From the NCBI GenBank assembly GCA_029959085.1, contig JARWIR010000001.1, positions 71,238,899-71,302,898 of the forward strand: 64,000 nucleotides of DNA. The letters are read 5' to 3'. The DNA comes from Nemophila menziesii. Its lineage: Eukaryota > Streptophyta > Magnoliopsida > Boraginales > Hydrophyllaceae. How positions within the stretch are numbered: position 1 is the first letter of the stretch; each line of letters opens with the position of its first letter. The translations under genes were made by a program, and so were the position numbers. The notes under the pieces are model-generated. The model was not told the origin of the DNA and searched no databases. It saw nothing but the letters and a program-made list of their open reading frames with translations. Positions 33,357 through 46,744 of the stretch are shown in pieces.

Positions 33357-35974
33357 TCCCCACATGAATGGAAATTGACTAACCACCTTAAAAATATTAT
33401 GCAACAAAATGCTAAACACGAGAGAGAAGCGGGAAGAGTACTACATCGAGAAAGGTAGCTTTTGGCCTTGAACCATCTCTGGTAAGAGCTATCAGATTTA
33501 CTTGCTATCTAGTGAACGTGATGTCTTGAACTATTCAGCTTTTGTGTAAAACAAGATAATATAACTTACATAGTATACTTCCTAACGTTATTTGGTTCTC
33601 ACGGTTGTGTCTATTTACGGCCCTAGACAACTCCTGGTATTTCATTAATAACCGTCGGAGAATTTCACCTTTAAAAAATTCTCATAGGGAGGCCCTACCC
33701 ATGTTATTCATATAGGTGGTCTCTTCTCTAGAGTATTTTGCATTACTCTATCTTATGATATAGAAGATACAAGAACCATTAAAAGTTTAACTTATCCTTC
33801 ACATTACAAGTAGCACTATTTAATTTTGACCTACGAATTGTTTAGGGAGGTCTCCCCACAGTGCGTCACACCAAGTTGTAGTTTAATGATTCAGTTTTGC
33901 CTTTGAACCTAAATTGTAGGATTTCTACTCTGCTAGGTACGGTTCCCATATGGCAACTCATCTTTTATAGGTTTAAGACCCATTCCCCCTGACAATACTC
34001 GCACTTTCTCTCTTTGTACACCTTTGGTCAGTTGATCCTCTATGTTACACTTTGATCAAACGTAATAAATTGTGATATTTCCGTTTGAGAGCAGTTGTCT
34101 AACAAGATTGTGTCTATGACATATGTGTCCAGACTTACCGTTATACATATCGTTTGGTGCCCTACCAATGGCACTCTGACTATCGCAGTGTGTGCAAGAC
34201 ACAAGCTTTGGCCAATTAGGAATATCCTCTAAAAAAATTTGAAGCCACTCGGCTTCCTCAGCAGCTTTGTCTAAAACTATAAACTCATATATCATAGTGG
34301 ATCTGGCTATGCACATTCCCTTAGTTGATTTCCAAGACACGGCTTCTCCTCCTAACATGTAGACAAATCCACTTGTGGATTTTCAGTAGGTGGAGTCTCA
34401 TATCCAGTTTGCATCACTGTATCCTTCTAGTACAGCTGGATATCCTGTGTATAACAACCCTTCATTCATAGTGTATCTAAGTTACCTTAGAACTCTTACA
34501 ATAGCAATCTATTGGTTCTTCCCTAGATTATGTGTAAACCTACTTAGCTTGCTTACTGTATGTGTTATATCTGGCGTAGTGCAATTTGTTAGGTACATGA
34601 GACTCCCAATAATCCGAGAGTACTCTAACTAGTTGATCGTATCACCAGTGTTCTTAGCAAGATGTAAATTAACATCAACATGTCTCGTGGCGATATTTGT
34701 GTCACCGTTACTAAATTAATTTAGCACTTTCTCAGTATAGTGTGACTGAGATAGTATAATACCTTCAGATGTTTTGAGAATCTTGATACCCAAAATAACA
34801 TACGCAAGACCTAGACTTTCATGTCAAACTTACTTGAAATCATCCCTTTGGTGAATGTAATCACATCATTGTTACTTCCAGTGATTACCATATTATCCAC
34901 ATATAAATAGACAATGACATATCATGTCTCATTTTATTTTACATAAACACATTTGTCACATTCATTGATCTCGAATTCATTCGAGATCATGAATCAATCA
35001 AATTTGTCATGCCATTACTCCGGTTCCTGTTTTAAACCATATAAAGTTTTAACAAGCTTACATACTTGCTTCTCCTTACAAGGAGCTACGTAACCTTCAG
35101 GTTGTTCCATATATATCTCTTCATTTAGTTCTCCATTTAGGGAAGCTTTTTTTACATCCATTTGATGAATTTCGAGCTTTTATATTGAAGCTATAGCGAT
35201 TAACATTCAAATGAATGATATTCTCGTGACTGGAGAATAATTTACAAAATAGTCAAGTCCTTCTTTTTTACTATAACCTTTTACAACAAGACGAGCCTTA
35301 TATTTTTCAATAGAGCAATCATTCTTCAATTTCTTATTGAATATCCATTTGCATCCGAGTGGTTTATTCCCACGAGGGAGATCCACTAGTTCCACCTATG
35401 GTTTTGCGTAATGGAATCTATCTCGCTATTTACCGCTTCTATCTAGTAAGGGGCATCATGGTTTGACATAGACTCCTTGAACGTTCATGGTTCATCATCT
35501 ACCATGTAAGATAGAAAGTCAGGACCAAAAGACATAGAGGTTCTCATACACTTACTTCTTCTTGATTCTCCTTCATTTGGAAATGATTCTTGATCTTGCT
35601 TTTCGGTTGACAATGATTCTTGATCTTGCTTTTCTTGAATTGCATAATGTGTTCTTTTTAAGGAACCCGATTTTGGTGCTGTCTTGTACGAAAAGGTTTT
35701 TTCAAAGAAATGTGCATTTCTTGATTCAATCACCATATTGACGTGAATGTCAACATGACAAGATTTATGTATCAGGAATCTATATGCAACACTGTTGTGA
35801 GCATATCCAATAAAGACGTAATCGATGGTATTTGGTCTTATTATGACCATTTTAGGAGTAGGAATTGCTACTTTTTCCAAGCATCCCCACACTTTTGAGT
35901 ATTTAAAGGAAGTGGTTTTCCTTTCCACATTTTTTAAGGAGTTTTATCTACCTTCTTGTGTGGTACCTTGTTGA
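33357..35974 (-). mobile_element. Ty1/copia fragment (3' half) in unit B
   Basis: Minus-strand order from right to left: integrase end/linker, reverse transcriptase, RNase H, a polypurine tract (complement of 33981-33993, GTCAGGGGGAATG), then about 620 bp likely to be the 3' LTR, ending at 33357 beside the CACTA-1 sequence gaccaaca. The 5' LTR, Gag, protease and most of integrase are missing. On its right side CACTA-1 sequence restarts about 600 bp earlier, giving a duplicated flank. Confidence 0.8.
34056..35928 (-). pseudogene. Copia pol remnants: integrase end, reverse transcriptase, RNase H
   Basis: 35928-35485 holds the integrase C-terminal region and linker (FKYSKVWGC, YVFIGYAH), including a small duplication, EKQDQES. 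35395-35207 begins the reverse transcriptase (ELVDLPRGNKPLGCKWIF, YKARLVVKGYSKKEGLDY). Near 34891-34903 the YVDD motif reads YVDN, losing a catalytic Asp. 34470-34056 is RNase H ([28 protein letters not shown]). Stops and frameshifts are frequent. Confidence 0.87.
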
Positions 35975-35975
35975 G

Positions 35976-36580
35976 GATGTATTTAAGGTATTTAGGCCAC
36001 GTACTAGTGTCTTACGTTTTTTGGCTTCAACCTCCAGGATACGACGACAAAACTATACTGACACACGAATTCTTAAGAATATCAACGAACTTAATAAAGT
36101 TGCTTCTTTCTATCTCTCTCTTATAATTTAATGCTTGATGCTTTTAAGAAAATGAATGAAGAAAATGGTTTAGTTGGTCAACTATTTATAGAATATGAAA
36201 AGGTGGCTTGGCAAAGAGTTGTGATGTTTCATTCGAAGACATGTTATATTAAAAGACACAACGTTTGCTAAAGAAAAGAAAAGAATGGGTTGGTCCAAAT
36301 GTTATGAATCTCTAGCCTAAAAGCCCACCAGGCTGGAGGTTCAGGTTCAAACCCTAGCACAGCAGGGTTTTTTTTTGCCTTCCTTCATAACCAAAGGAAA
36401 TAAAATTCCTTTTAATTTCTCCAAATTCTGTGACTCGATTTCTCATTCAAATTCAAATGACTTTAACCTAATGAACATATTACGGTAATATTTACAACTA
36501 TAATAAATGTTTCAATATTCGAATCATTTATTCAAATTGAGTCACCAATTATCATCGTAAACATGGTCATCACTTGGGTA
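35976..36580 (+). repeat. CACTA-1 leader segment duplicated around the copia fragment
   Basis: Matches 32723-33357 on the other side of the copia fragment, from ggtatttaggccacgta to the cacttgggtaaaatctca segment, with a few per cent difference. Both are CACTA-1 leader sequence (compare 3379-3985), including two copies of the SINE-like piece (about 33045-33135 and 36281-36375). They are not LTRs, since the same sequence exists elsewhere without copia. Confidence 0.7.
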
Positions 36581-37060
36581 AAATCTCATTTGACCAACAG
36601 ATACATGGTCATTTGAGAAGAAAGGTATTATCTTTAGGAACGAAAAAATGTCGTCTCTAATTAGAAAGGCGTAATAAATGCAGTGGTTGGTAGAATTAGT
36701 CATTAACCCCTTATAAACCTTTTTAATGTCCCAATCCCAAACCTTACTCCAAAAGAGTGCCACCAGATCTCTTCCTACCGCCACGCGGTCTTTGATACAA
36801 TATCCTGGGAAGATCGCAACCTCCAACTACACGTGTGGGGTCCTGTTTAACAAAAAATTATCTGCTAATCTTACCGAAATTAGGTATTTTTTGAATTTCA
36901 ATATTTTTAAATTCTGTTCATTTATATCTGTAACTGTTCAGACTTAAATACAATTATTTATTGTGTAACAATGTGTTAAATTTAGATAATAGGTAAATTT
37001 TTCTATACCCGTTAGAATCCCAAATTTGGTTATAATTAATTTATAGGTTTATTATAGACA

Positions 37061-39300
37061 ATGAATCCGGTCAATAAGAGAGTTTGAACTAAATTAGATA
37101 ATTATTGTACTCGTAAATTTGTGTTGGGTGTGAGAGATTCTATAACATTCGTGGAAAATCAAATGGGTAAAACAGGCCGAACTTTTTGTCTATGTAATCG
37201 TTTTATCGTAGAAATGGTATAGATGTGTTACAAGCCGATATTTTAATGTCTGGGTTTTTGTCAACATATGAATTTTAAATAAAATAATGTGAAATATAAC
37301 AAATCTCAGTGATTACCTCTACTCGTATTGTAGATAATTAAATGATGGACGTATTAGATGATTCAAGGCCGAGTATAATATCAAGACGGGTAACGACAAT
37401 AATCAATGGACAAATCGTGGTTGTTTCTATGCTTTGTTTGAAGAAATAAAGATCGAATTATACCATGGGTTCACGGTAATAAGATTGTTGAATTTTATTG
37501 CCATGTTCATGCACATTAAGGTCATGAACAAGCCGACAAACACCTCCTTCACCGAACTTATTCAATTGTTGTATCGTGTTTTCTCTAATATTTTGCATTC
37601 TTCTTATGAGGAGTGCAACAAAAAGCTAAATTTTTTGGGTATGGGATACATTACAATGGATGTGTGTTTAAATGATTTTCTTTTGTATCGTGAAGAAAAT
37701 GAAATACTCCAGAAGTGTCCAATGCATGGAGAATCTAGGTGGGATCGAAAGAAGGTGGTAAAAGTTTCACATAAGAAACTGCATTATTTTCACATTGCGC
37801 CAATATTACAGAGAATGTTCGCATCGAGACACTCCGCAAAATACATTATTTGGCAACACACCTGAATGAGTACAAACGAAGATGTGTTACATCATCCAGT
37901 TGATTGCACTAGTTGGAAATTTTTTGACAAGTGGAATCCTGAGTTTGCTAATGAACTGCGTAATGTACGATTAGGTTTAAGTATCGATGGGTATTATCCT
38001 TTCTCCATGCATAAAAATCATATAAAATGTGGTCAGTTATACTAAAAATCTACAATTTATCGACGTGGTTATGCATGATAAGAATCCATATTTATGCTTA
38101 CTTTTTTAACTACCAGTTCGCGTTCACCGAGTAAAGATATGGATGTCTTTCTCTGTCCTATTATTGATGAGTTGGAAATGTTGCGAGCTATGGGGATCCT
38201 TACTTATGATGTTTTTACTAAGGTAAAATTCATAATGATAGTTTGTGTGTTTTCATGATTAATGATTACCCAGCTAGGTCATACACTTTGCGATGGTCAG
38301 GTCAAGGTCACAAAGCTTTACCTGAATACATGGATCCTATACCATTCTTGCGAGTGAGTAAAGGTGTTGTGTATTTTGATAACAGACAGTGGTTATCTAT
38401 TCAACTTCAGTTTAAAGGAGACTTATCCTCGTACATTATTTCCGAGCATGGGGACCCCTAGGAAACATCTTCCTGCCGATATTCGAAGCATTTAGATGGG
38501 TTGCCTATTGCCTTTCCCGATAAACGCAAGGACCTTATTGGAAAGGCGAGTAAGAAAACAGGTACTCGGGATTTTAACTTGATTAAAAGGAGTATTTTCT
38601 ATCGTTTACCATATTGTTCGATGTTGAAACATAACATCGACGTTATGTATTGTGAAAAGAATGTGTGTGATAGTCTATTTGGAACTGTGCTTGGAGTAGA
38701 TGACATCAACAAAGATAATGTGAACCCAAGAAATAATCAAAAACATATGGGCATTAGGAAAGAGTTTTGGTTATTTGAGGACCGAGGTAGAGTGACTCAA
38801 CCGTGCACAAAGTATGTGATTCCCCCTACTAAGCTACATATCTTTCGGGATTGGTTAAAAGCATAGAAGTTTTCCGATGGATTGGATTCAAGTTTTAGGA
38901 ATAACATTCAGATTGATTTGGGAAAGATCATTGGTATGAAATCCCATGACTGTAACATCATGATGCAATTTCTTTTCGTGGCTAGTATCCCTAGACTTAT
39001 CGATGATATATCGATCAGCGATCCAATAATTGGGTTATGCAATGTGTACATGACTTTTTGTAAAAAGAATCTAAGTATGAAAATATTGATAATCTGAAGT
39101 GTGGGTGCTTATATGCACGCTTGAAATGACGTTTCCTCCAGCGTTTTTTGACATAATGGCCCATTTTGTCATACACTTACATGAGGAAGGCTAATTAGGA
39201 GGTCTGGTTCAAATGTGTTGGATGTACCTGTTTTAAAGATACTTGAAGAAACTAAAAGAATATATATGGATTCCGCCTAGGCCCGAACTCTATAACACTA
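37061..39300 (+). pseudogene. CACTA-1 TNPD transposase, unit B, most continuous copy
   Basis: ATG at 37061 (ATGAATCCGGTC). The 143-codon open part at 37434-37865 holds NKPTNTSFTELIQLLYRVF and KCPMHGESRWDRKKV. Then come HPVD..SWKFFDKWNPEFAN, the SKDMDVFL block, the MINDYPARSYTLRWSGQGH region (38243-38461), HNIDVMYCEKNVCDSLFG (38501-38866) and the DUF4218-like KIIGMKSHDCNIMMQFLFVA (38882-39097). This is the order of Transposase_21 proteins. Stops between blocks show it is dead. It is the only copy here running through the point at which A and C are interrupted. Confidence 0.85.
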
Positions 39301-41820
39301 TATCTAAGTGGTAGGTTTATTATCTAAATACGAGGGAGGTCTAGAGACCATGATATATCTTGTTATTAGGACACATTAAAACGAGGGCTATATTTTTTCT
39401 ATGTGTCGTCCACCTGATTTTCTTCTGTGTCAATAGTTGTTAAATACCATTTGGTGGGTCCGTAATTATCTTCCATTACTCACTATGGGATATCCCTAGG
39501 GTTCCTAGCCAGTTAGCATTCTCGTTAGCTTATTTATAGATGTCATATATCCAAAAATTGGGATTTTCGTAAATTAGCTCTCACAGATGGTGTCAATCCA
39601 TTATTCCCCTGGTTCTCAACCTCTTGATGTCTTTCTCAATAATTTTACCATGTATATTGAATTTAACACCACACACAATTTTGTTGCTCTAATATACTCT
39701 GCCATCACAAACTACCTCTATAAAGCTATAAATTATGCAATTATCAACATATGATATAGCTAGTATTTATCATAAATCCCCTTAAACATATTCCCCTGCA
39801 CCACCTTTATCTCGTTTACATTGTCGTTCGTGTTCAACTTCCATCATTTATTCAGGTTCCTCCATATTACTAACACAATTTGTTCCCCTTTCCTAAACCC
39901 TCCTCCTCCAACATTACCCAAGCCCAAACATAGTTAATCACCATGAATTTTTCCTTTTTAAGTATTTGTTTTATGATACCGGGAAAGCCGTTATATTGAA
40001 TATGTAAAAATCCGAGCAAGCTATATCGTTCAATTATAGTAGTGAAAAAAACATGTCATGGAAAGTCGGAAACTTGACGCTTATTCTAAATATTATCTCT
40101 CCTCCAATTTTCCTAAGACCCTAGGACTAGACTGCCACTAAGTCTGCCTATTGTTGAAACATCCCATAGTGGATAAGATATGCCTGCTCATTATTCTTAT
40201 GTGTTTATTGCATGATTACTTGTCCTAATAACATGGTATAATTACCTATTATTTATGACACATGAGGTCTATTTTTCCTTATTTCATTATAATTTAATGA
40301 TTAGGTAAACAAATAAATTTAACACCAGACAAGAAAATGTGCTTAATATGTAAATGTTGGAATATAGTCCCTCTGATAGGTCTTTTTATGTTCCAAGTTC
40401 CAAGATGATTAAGTGCCTAAAATTCATCTTACAAGGTGTTAATACTATCCTCTAAAACTTGCATATCTTCATCAAAAACACCTTTGATAAACCTCACTTT
40501 CTATCTCCATCTTATAACTTGTATACTTTCATCTTATTTTTCTTTGCTTAATTTCTATGTGTTGTGTGACTTTTACTTCTTTTTTATACTCCCTATGATA
40601 ACACACATCATATGCTTTATATTGCACCTACATAAGTTGAAAACACCTTTTTTTCACAACTCACTATAGGTTAATCTTTGTTACACAAGATGAACTACAA
40701 TTATTCTTGTACTTTCCATTCTTTAACTTTCATGTTTAAGAATCTTTTCAATTAGAATTAATATCATGATCTTATTGTTATATGCTTCACTTGATATGTC
40801 CTACACAATTTATTGGATATATCTCTGAGTGTGTTGCGATTTAGCTATTAACTTTGTTAAACATTATCTTAGTACTTCATATCGTACACTTTATATGAAG
40901 AAATTCTTTCGATATGATCTATCAAAAGTAAGTTGATTGTCATTTCAACAAAAAATTGACAACCTTAACACACTCTCAAACCTGCATCCTGATCCAAAAT
41001 GGGCACCAGATTTAAGCCAAAAAAACGGCATCCCGTTTTTTGTGAATAAGAAGGCGTCCAAGAAATTAAAGTAAGAATCGGGTACCTTGCAAGAAGTTAT
41101 GACCGACATCCATACCAATAATAGTGGTATGTTTTTTAAGGAAACCTGTATAACATGTCATCAGCAAGACATCGTTTCAAGAACATCGTAATTTATATAC
41201 ATTATCTAAAAGATTACACGTGGAAAATAGCCGTTTGGGAAAAATGGATACCCATTGTTTATGTAACCTGAGACTCGAACCATGCACCCCTTGCTTACCC
41301 CCTTTAAGGGCTCAAGAAATAACACGGCCGAGGGGATTCGAACCCTGTACCTCCTAGTTGAGAGACAGGGTCCTGACCACTGAGCTAGTCCCAGTGGTTT
41401 TGTTTATGTAACCTTTTTTTGTATATATTGAGCTCCTTCTTATAGATTCTTTGGAACTTTATCCACTATATGTAAAAGCTTTCTTGCATCACATACCCCA
41501 TATCTTGGCCGCAATTCATCTTCGTACTATCTAAAACTTCAAGAAAGAATTCACAAGATTGTTTATATCACTTTAACATTATCAAATCAAGCTTGGTGCA
41601 ATTACTTGTAATATCCAACCGATTTAAGGATTACATCATATCTAAGCCATCATCTTTGTATATACTCAACAAGGATATCAACTTCAATCTTTAACTTGTA
41701 TCAACTCTTCAAAGAGTTAACAATCAATCTTGTAATATTAGCTCACTAAGGAGAACATTCATTTGGTTGTCAAATTATCCATATAACCACTTAAGGTATT
41801 ACTCTTTCACTACCTTATGG
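39301..41820. other. Tail of unit B, non-coding
   Basis: Counterpart of 26761-29388 without the SINE of unit A but with its own 130-bp insert (41270-41399). No gene supportable. Confidence 0.55.
41270..41399 (-). mobile_element. SINE-like insert without poly(A), private to unit B
   Basis: 130 bp between 15-bp duplications, ttgtttatgtaacct (41255-41269 and 41400-41414); unit A has the target once (about 28960-28976). On the minus strand CTAGCTCAGTGG (complement of about 41377-41388) and GGTTCGAATCC (complement of about 41334-41345) are A- and B-box-like. The phrase tatttcttgagcccttaaagggg parallels the SINE at 27311, so they are related. The 3' end lacks an A-tail. Confidence 0.78.
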
Positions 41821-43291
41821 AAGAGGGAATATCATAAGTTAAGAATGAACCTTGTAAAAATTTAAAAGGTTGTGACTTAATCGCTAACAATTTTATCCGG
41901 TTGTGACATAACCGGTAAAAGTCTTGGAACTTTTTAAGCTGTGGTTTAGCCTAAAAAACCTCATTGTATTTGTTTATACCTCACCGTTGAGAGATATCAA
42001 GGAGCTTATTAAAGAAGTTTGAAAATCGTACCAGGATGGCCCTAAGTAGTGTATGTAGTAAAACCAAACCACTTGGATGATTAATCCTTTACTTGAGGAA
42101 GTTTTCATTAGGGAAGTATTCAAGATGGCATGATATTATTATATTTATTAGACTAACTAACACTTTGAATGTTTGATGAGGCAAAACCCGCTTAAGGTTG
42201 ACACTAGAGAGAAAAGTAAATGAACTCTATAACAAGTTATTTTTGAAGTACAAAAATTTAAATAAAAAATATATAATATATTCAATTAGAATCGAACATA
42301 ATTATATTTTTTAACTTTTTAAATATCTAGTAACACAAACCATGAAAATGATATTAATTTTAAAAAAAGGTTTACACGACGTCGTTTTCCATTTGTAAGT
42401 ATAAATCACGTTATCAAACCCTATTTCTATCTTTACGCCGTTGTTTACTCCTCTTCCTTGACCTTATCATATATTTACAACTTTTTCCATATTCTCTGTT
42501 TGCTCCAATCCTATTCGCATTTCACAACAGATCGATGCTCATTGCATTTCATGTAACTATTCTTGCAGATTTCTATTTTTTAATCGTTGCCAATAGTAAT
42601 TATTTCTTAATAGATAATGTTTTTTTATTTATATGTTCCTTTATGAGTAAATTTATGTGATATGGTTTCATTCAATTCCTCTTGCCTAATTTTTCTATTG
42701 AATAATATATATTTATAAGGCTGTTGTGTTCATGAATGAAGATTTTAGGAAAAAATGTGATTTGTTTATGTATAAGGAATTTGGTAGATAAGTTATATTT
42801 TGTAGCTTACTCTGTAGATAAAATACAGTAAATGTACAAATGATGAAGGGATTGTATAAATTGAAATGTAAATTACGTGTGTACATTCGAGTCGAGGTAT
42901 TTTAATTTTGTGCACTCGTGCATAGCCGAAACTTTCTGAAACTTTTTATACATAATTAGGATTAAAAAATTAATATTTATTTTTAGCTTAAGTTTACATT
43001 TTTTGAGGCGGTTGCAAATTATATACAAAATTTTTATTAGGATCAATGAGTATATATAGTGAGCATATTAACTTAGCTTATTGATTCTCTTACATGGTGG
43101 AGATAAATCATTATATTTATGGGTTTGAAAGAAATATGAGGATTCTAATAGTTATAGACTATTCACTATTGTAGTAACTATAATGAATAATCCTTCTATC
43201 TTTGTGATTGAGTTGCATTATAAACCATATTAGTTTTATAATCTTGAAATTGATTTAGATCTTAGAAAATTTATTGCATAATATTTTTCAG
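41821..43291. other. Non-coding lead-in to the NTase pseudogene, unit C
   Basis: Near-identical to 1-1468. No gene seen. Confidence 0.6.
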
Positions 43292-44355
43292 TTATTCCCA
43301 TACGTGTCAGTACCATTGAAAACCTATCTCCCTAATGGAGATATCAATTTAACATACATTGATGGGCCAAAGACGGAAGATATACTAGCTAATGGAATGG
43401 TCTCTGTGCTTGAAAAAAAATGACCAGAACGGATCTTCAGAGTTTGGTGTCACCGATATACAAGTCATCAATGCTGAGGTACTTTAATTAGCTTTAGAAA
43501 CCCTAATATTAAAATAAAAATATATTCCTCTTTATCTCAAGCTCCTCTCTTATAATTGATGTGCAGGTGAAAATCATCAAGTGTATTGTGCAGAAGACTG
43601 TGGTTGATATTTCGGTTAGTCAAATAGGCGGTGTATGTACTCTATGCTTCCTTGAGCAGGTAATTACTTCTCTTCTTCTAGTAACATAATATTATTTAAT
43701 TAATTTCTAGATATTTGGATTCACTAATTCTATGTTATGTATTTTGCAGGTTGATCGTCTAATTGGGAAGGATCATCTCTTCAAACGTAGCATAATTTTT
43801 ATTAAGGTTTGTGCTACTATGAAAGTCACATACTCGGGGCCCACCATGGTTTAATCTCAACCTATGGACTAGAAACTCTAGTGTTGTATATATTTCACTT
43901 ATTCCATTTAACACTAGATGGCCCCTTAGCTATGAGTAAACTCTCATCATTGTATATTTTACAAATTTTATTGATCTAATTATTGTTATGGATTTCTATT
44001 AGGTTTTGTACAAATTTCTAGACTATTTTAGCAAGTTTGACTAGGATAATACTGTGCCAGTTTAAAGGGTCACGTCTCTATATCCTCTTTACCAGAAATC
44101 GTGGGTAATTCATACTCTCTTAAAACAATAACCCAGTTTATGGTTTATAAACAATGTATATATACAATTAACTTTTTTTGTTTATCTTTTCCAGCTGAAA
44201 GACCCGAAAATGATGGTGGTTATTTGCTTCTTAGCAATGATTTTCTTCAAAGTTGTATCAACTTATTCTCGGCTCCTACTAGAGACTCACATTCACGCTC
44301 ATTTCAAAAAAAAAATTGAATATAGTCGATCCATTACTAGAACACAATAATCTTG
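43292..44355 (+). pseudogene. NTase fragment, copy C1
   Basis: Exons as in copy A (43292-43478, 43567-43659 and so on). The exon-3 acceptor gcag is intact at about 43747, unlike copy A. One extra A in a homopolymer near 43420 shifts exon 1. Exon 3 is out of frame at its KVCATMK stretch, and exon 4 has the same TAG as copy A. Fused to the LTP promoter at 44356. Confidence 0.82.
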
Positions 44356-44674
44356 GAAGTGTGGTAGTAGGGTTGAGTAGAAGGTTGTCGTGTAAGCGTT
44401 TATATAGGGCTGAAAATGCTAAAAGATCACAGATACATATAGTTGGTAGTTGTGGTTATTTGAGCCTTGATATTGGTATCAATCAGTACTATGTGTATGT
44501 ATGAATGTAGCTATGTTAATGGTAGGTATATATATCATTGCCCTTAAAAGAGTTAATAAGCATATAGTCACAATAAAGAATTTAAAGGTTGATAGTTTGT
44601 CTCTTTGATAGGGAGTAACACTTATGGAATTGTGGAATTTTAAGATCTAATTCTACTGGTATGGAAAAGAGTGT

Positions 44675-44676
<2 letters not shown>
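44356..44676 (-). promoter_or_regulatory. Ectopic LTP promoter copy C1
   Basis: TATA box complement of about 44398-44407; ends in the AT run 44677-44727. Points leftward into the C1 NTase exons. Confidence 0.75.
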
Positions 44677-44727
<51 letters not shown>

Positions 44728-44728
<1 letters not shown>

Positions 44729-45542
44729 CTCCTCTCTTATAATTGATGTGCAGGTGAAAATCATCAAGTGTATTGTGCAGAAGACTGTGGTTGATATTTC
44801 GGTTAGTCAAATAGGCGGTGTATGTACTCTATGCTTCCTTGAGCAGGTAATTACTTCTCTTCTTCTAGTTACATAATATTATTTAATTAATTTCTAGATA
44901 TTTGGATTCACTAATTCTATGTTATGTATTTTGCAGGTTGATCGTCTAATTGGGAAGGATCATCTCTTCAAACGTAGCATAATTTTTATTAAGGTTTGTG
45001 CTACTATGAAAGTCACATACTCGGGGCCCACCATGGTTTAATCTCAACCTATGGACTAGAAACTCTAGTGTTGTATATATTTCACTTATTCCATTTAACA
45101 CTAGATGGCCCCTTAGCTATGAGTAAACTCTCATCATTGTATATTTTACAAATTTTATTGATCTAATTATTGTTATGGATTTCTATTAGGTTTTGTACAA
45201 ATTTCTAGACTATTTTAGCAAGTTTGACTAGGATAATACTGTGCCAGTTTAAAGGGTCCCGTCTCTATATCCTCTTTACCAGAAATCGTGGGTAATTCAT
45301 ACTCTCTTAAAACAATAACCCAGTTTATGGTTTATAAACAATGTATATATACAATTAACTTTTTTTGTTTATCTTTTCCAGCTGAAAGACCCGAAAATGA
45401 TGGTGGTTATTTGCTTCTTAGCAATGATTTTCTTCAAAGTTGTATCAACTTATTCTCGGCTCCTACTAGAGACTCACATTCACGCTCATTTCAAAAAAAA
45501 AATTGAATATAGTCGATCCATTACTAGAACACAATAATCTTG
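44728..45542 (+). pseudogene. NTase fragment, copy C2 (starts at exon 2)
   Basis: Exon 2 at 44754-44846, then exons 3-5 as in C1. Lacks exon 1, because the tandem breakpoint lies in the intron before exon 2. Same lesions as C1. Confidence 0.85.
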
Positions 45543-45861
45543 GAAGTGTGGTAGTAGGGTTGAGTAGAAGGTTGTCGTGTAAGCGTTTATATAGGGCTGA
45601 AAATGCTAAAAGATCACAGATACATATAGTTGGTAATTGTGGTTATTTGAGCCTTGATATTGGTATCAATCAGTACTATGTGTATGTATGAATGTAGCTA
45701 TGTTAATGGTAGGTATATATATCATTGCCCTTAAAAGAGTTAATAAGCATATAGTCACAATAAAGAATTTAAAGGTTGATAGTTTGTCTCTTCGATAGGG
45801 AGTAACACTTATGGAATTGTGGAATTTTAAGATCTAATTCTACTGGTATGGAAAAGAGTGT

Positions 45862-45863
<2 letters not shown>
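45543..45863 (-). promoter_or_regulatory. Ectopic LTP promoter copy C2
   Basis: TATA box complement of about 45585-45594; ends in the AT run 45864-45930. Differs from C1 by single bases. Confidence 0.75.
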
Positions 45864-45930
<67 letters not shown>

Positions 45931-45931
<1 letters not shown>

Positions 45932-46744
45932 CTCCTCTCTTATAATTGATGTGCAGGTGAAAATCATCAAGTGTATTGTGCAGAAGACTGTGGTTGATAT
46001 TTCGGTTAGTCAAATAGGCGGTGTATGTACTCTATGCTTCCTTGAGCAGGTAATTACTTCTCTTCTTCTAGTTACATAATATTATTTAATTAATTTCTAG
46101 ATATTTGGATTCACTAATTCTATGTTATGTATTTTGCAGGTTGATCGTCTAATTGGGAAGGATCATCTCTTCAAACGTAGCATAATTTTTATTAAGGTTT
46201 GTGCTACTATGAAAGTCACATACTCGGGGCCCACCATGGTTTAATCTCAACCTATGGACTAGAAACTCTAGTGTTGTATATATTTCACTTATTCCATTTA
46301 ACACTAGATGGCCCCTTAGCTATGAGTAAACTCTCATCATTGTATATTTTACAAATTTTATTGATCTAATTATTGTTATGGATTTCTATTAGGTTTTGTA
46401 CAAATTTCTAGACTATTTTAGCAAGTTTGACTAGGATAATACTGTGCCAGTTTAAAGGGTCCCGTCTCTATATCCTCTTTACCAGAAATCGTGGGTAATT
46501 CATACTCTATTAAAACAATCACCCAGTTTATGGTTTATAAACAATGTATATATACAATTAACTTTTTTTGTTTATCTTTTCCAGCTGAAAGACCCGAAAA
46601 TGATGGTGGTTATTTGCTTCTTAGAAATGATTTTCTTCAAAGTTGTATCAACTTATTCTCGGCTCCTACTAGAGACTCACATTCACGCTCATTTCAAAAA
46701 AAAATTGAATATAGTCGATCCATTACTAGAACACAATAATCTTG
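45931..46744 (+). pseudogene. NTase fragment, copy C3 (starts at exon 2)
   Basis: Exon 2 at 45957-46049 and exons 3-5 to the fusion at 46745. Carries private changes, such as tattaaaacaatc near 46506 and an L-E-M reading near 46621. Confidence 0.85.

Larger units (their letters stand above)
32399..39300 (+). mobile_element. CACTA-1, unit B copy, uninterrupted by the LTP block
   Basis: Terminus CACTAGCGGG at 32399, subterminal GTCGTC repeats, transposase from 37061 onward. A copia fragment and a duplicated flank (33357-36580) interrupt the leader. No inverted right terminus was found; the end at about 39300 is where transposase similarity fades. Confidence 0.78.
29389..41820. repeat. Segmental repeat unit B, lacking the LTP block
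   Basis: The start (29389) aligns with positions 1 and 41821, but with visibly more substitutions and small indels than A has against C. Its NTase exons, LTP-promoter copy, CACTA-1 end and transposase are collinear with A up to about A 6068, then it runs straight on into transposase sequence and the tail that A carries only after about 26100. So B is the uninterrupted form of the unit, without the roughly 20-kb LTP block. Private to B are a copia fragment (33357-35974) and a 130-bp SINE-like insert (41270-41399). Confidence 0.88.

Noticed and set aside
44661..45930. ORFs starting with repeated Tyr-Ile (44661-44876, 45858-46079)
   Set aside because: Translations of AT dinucleotide runs joined to NTase exon 2; no start context or conservation.
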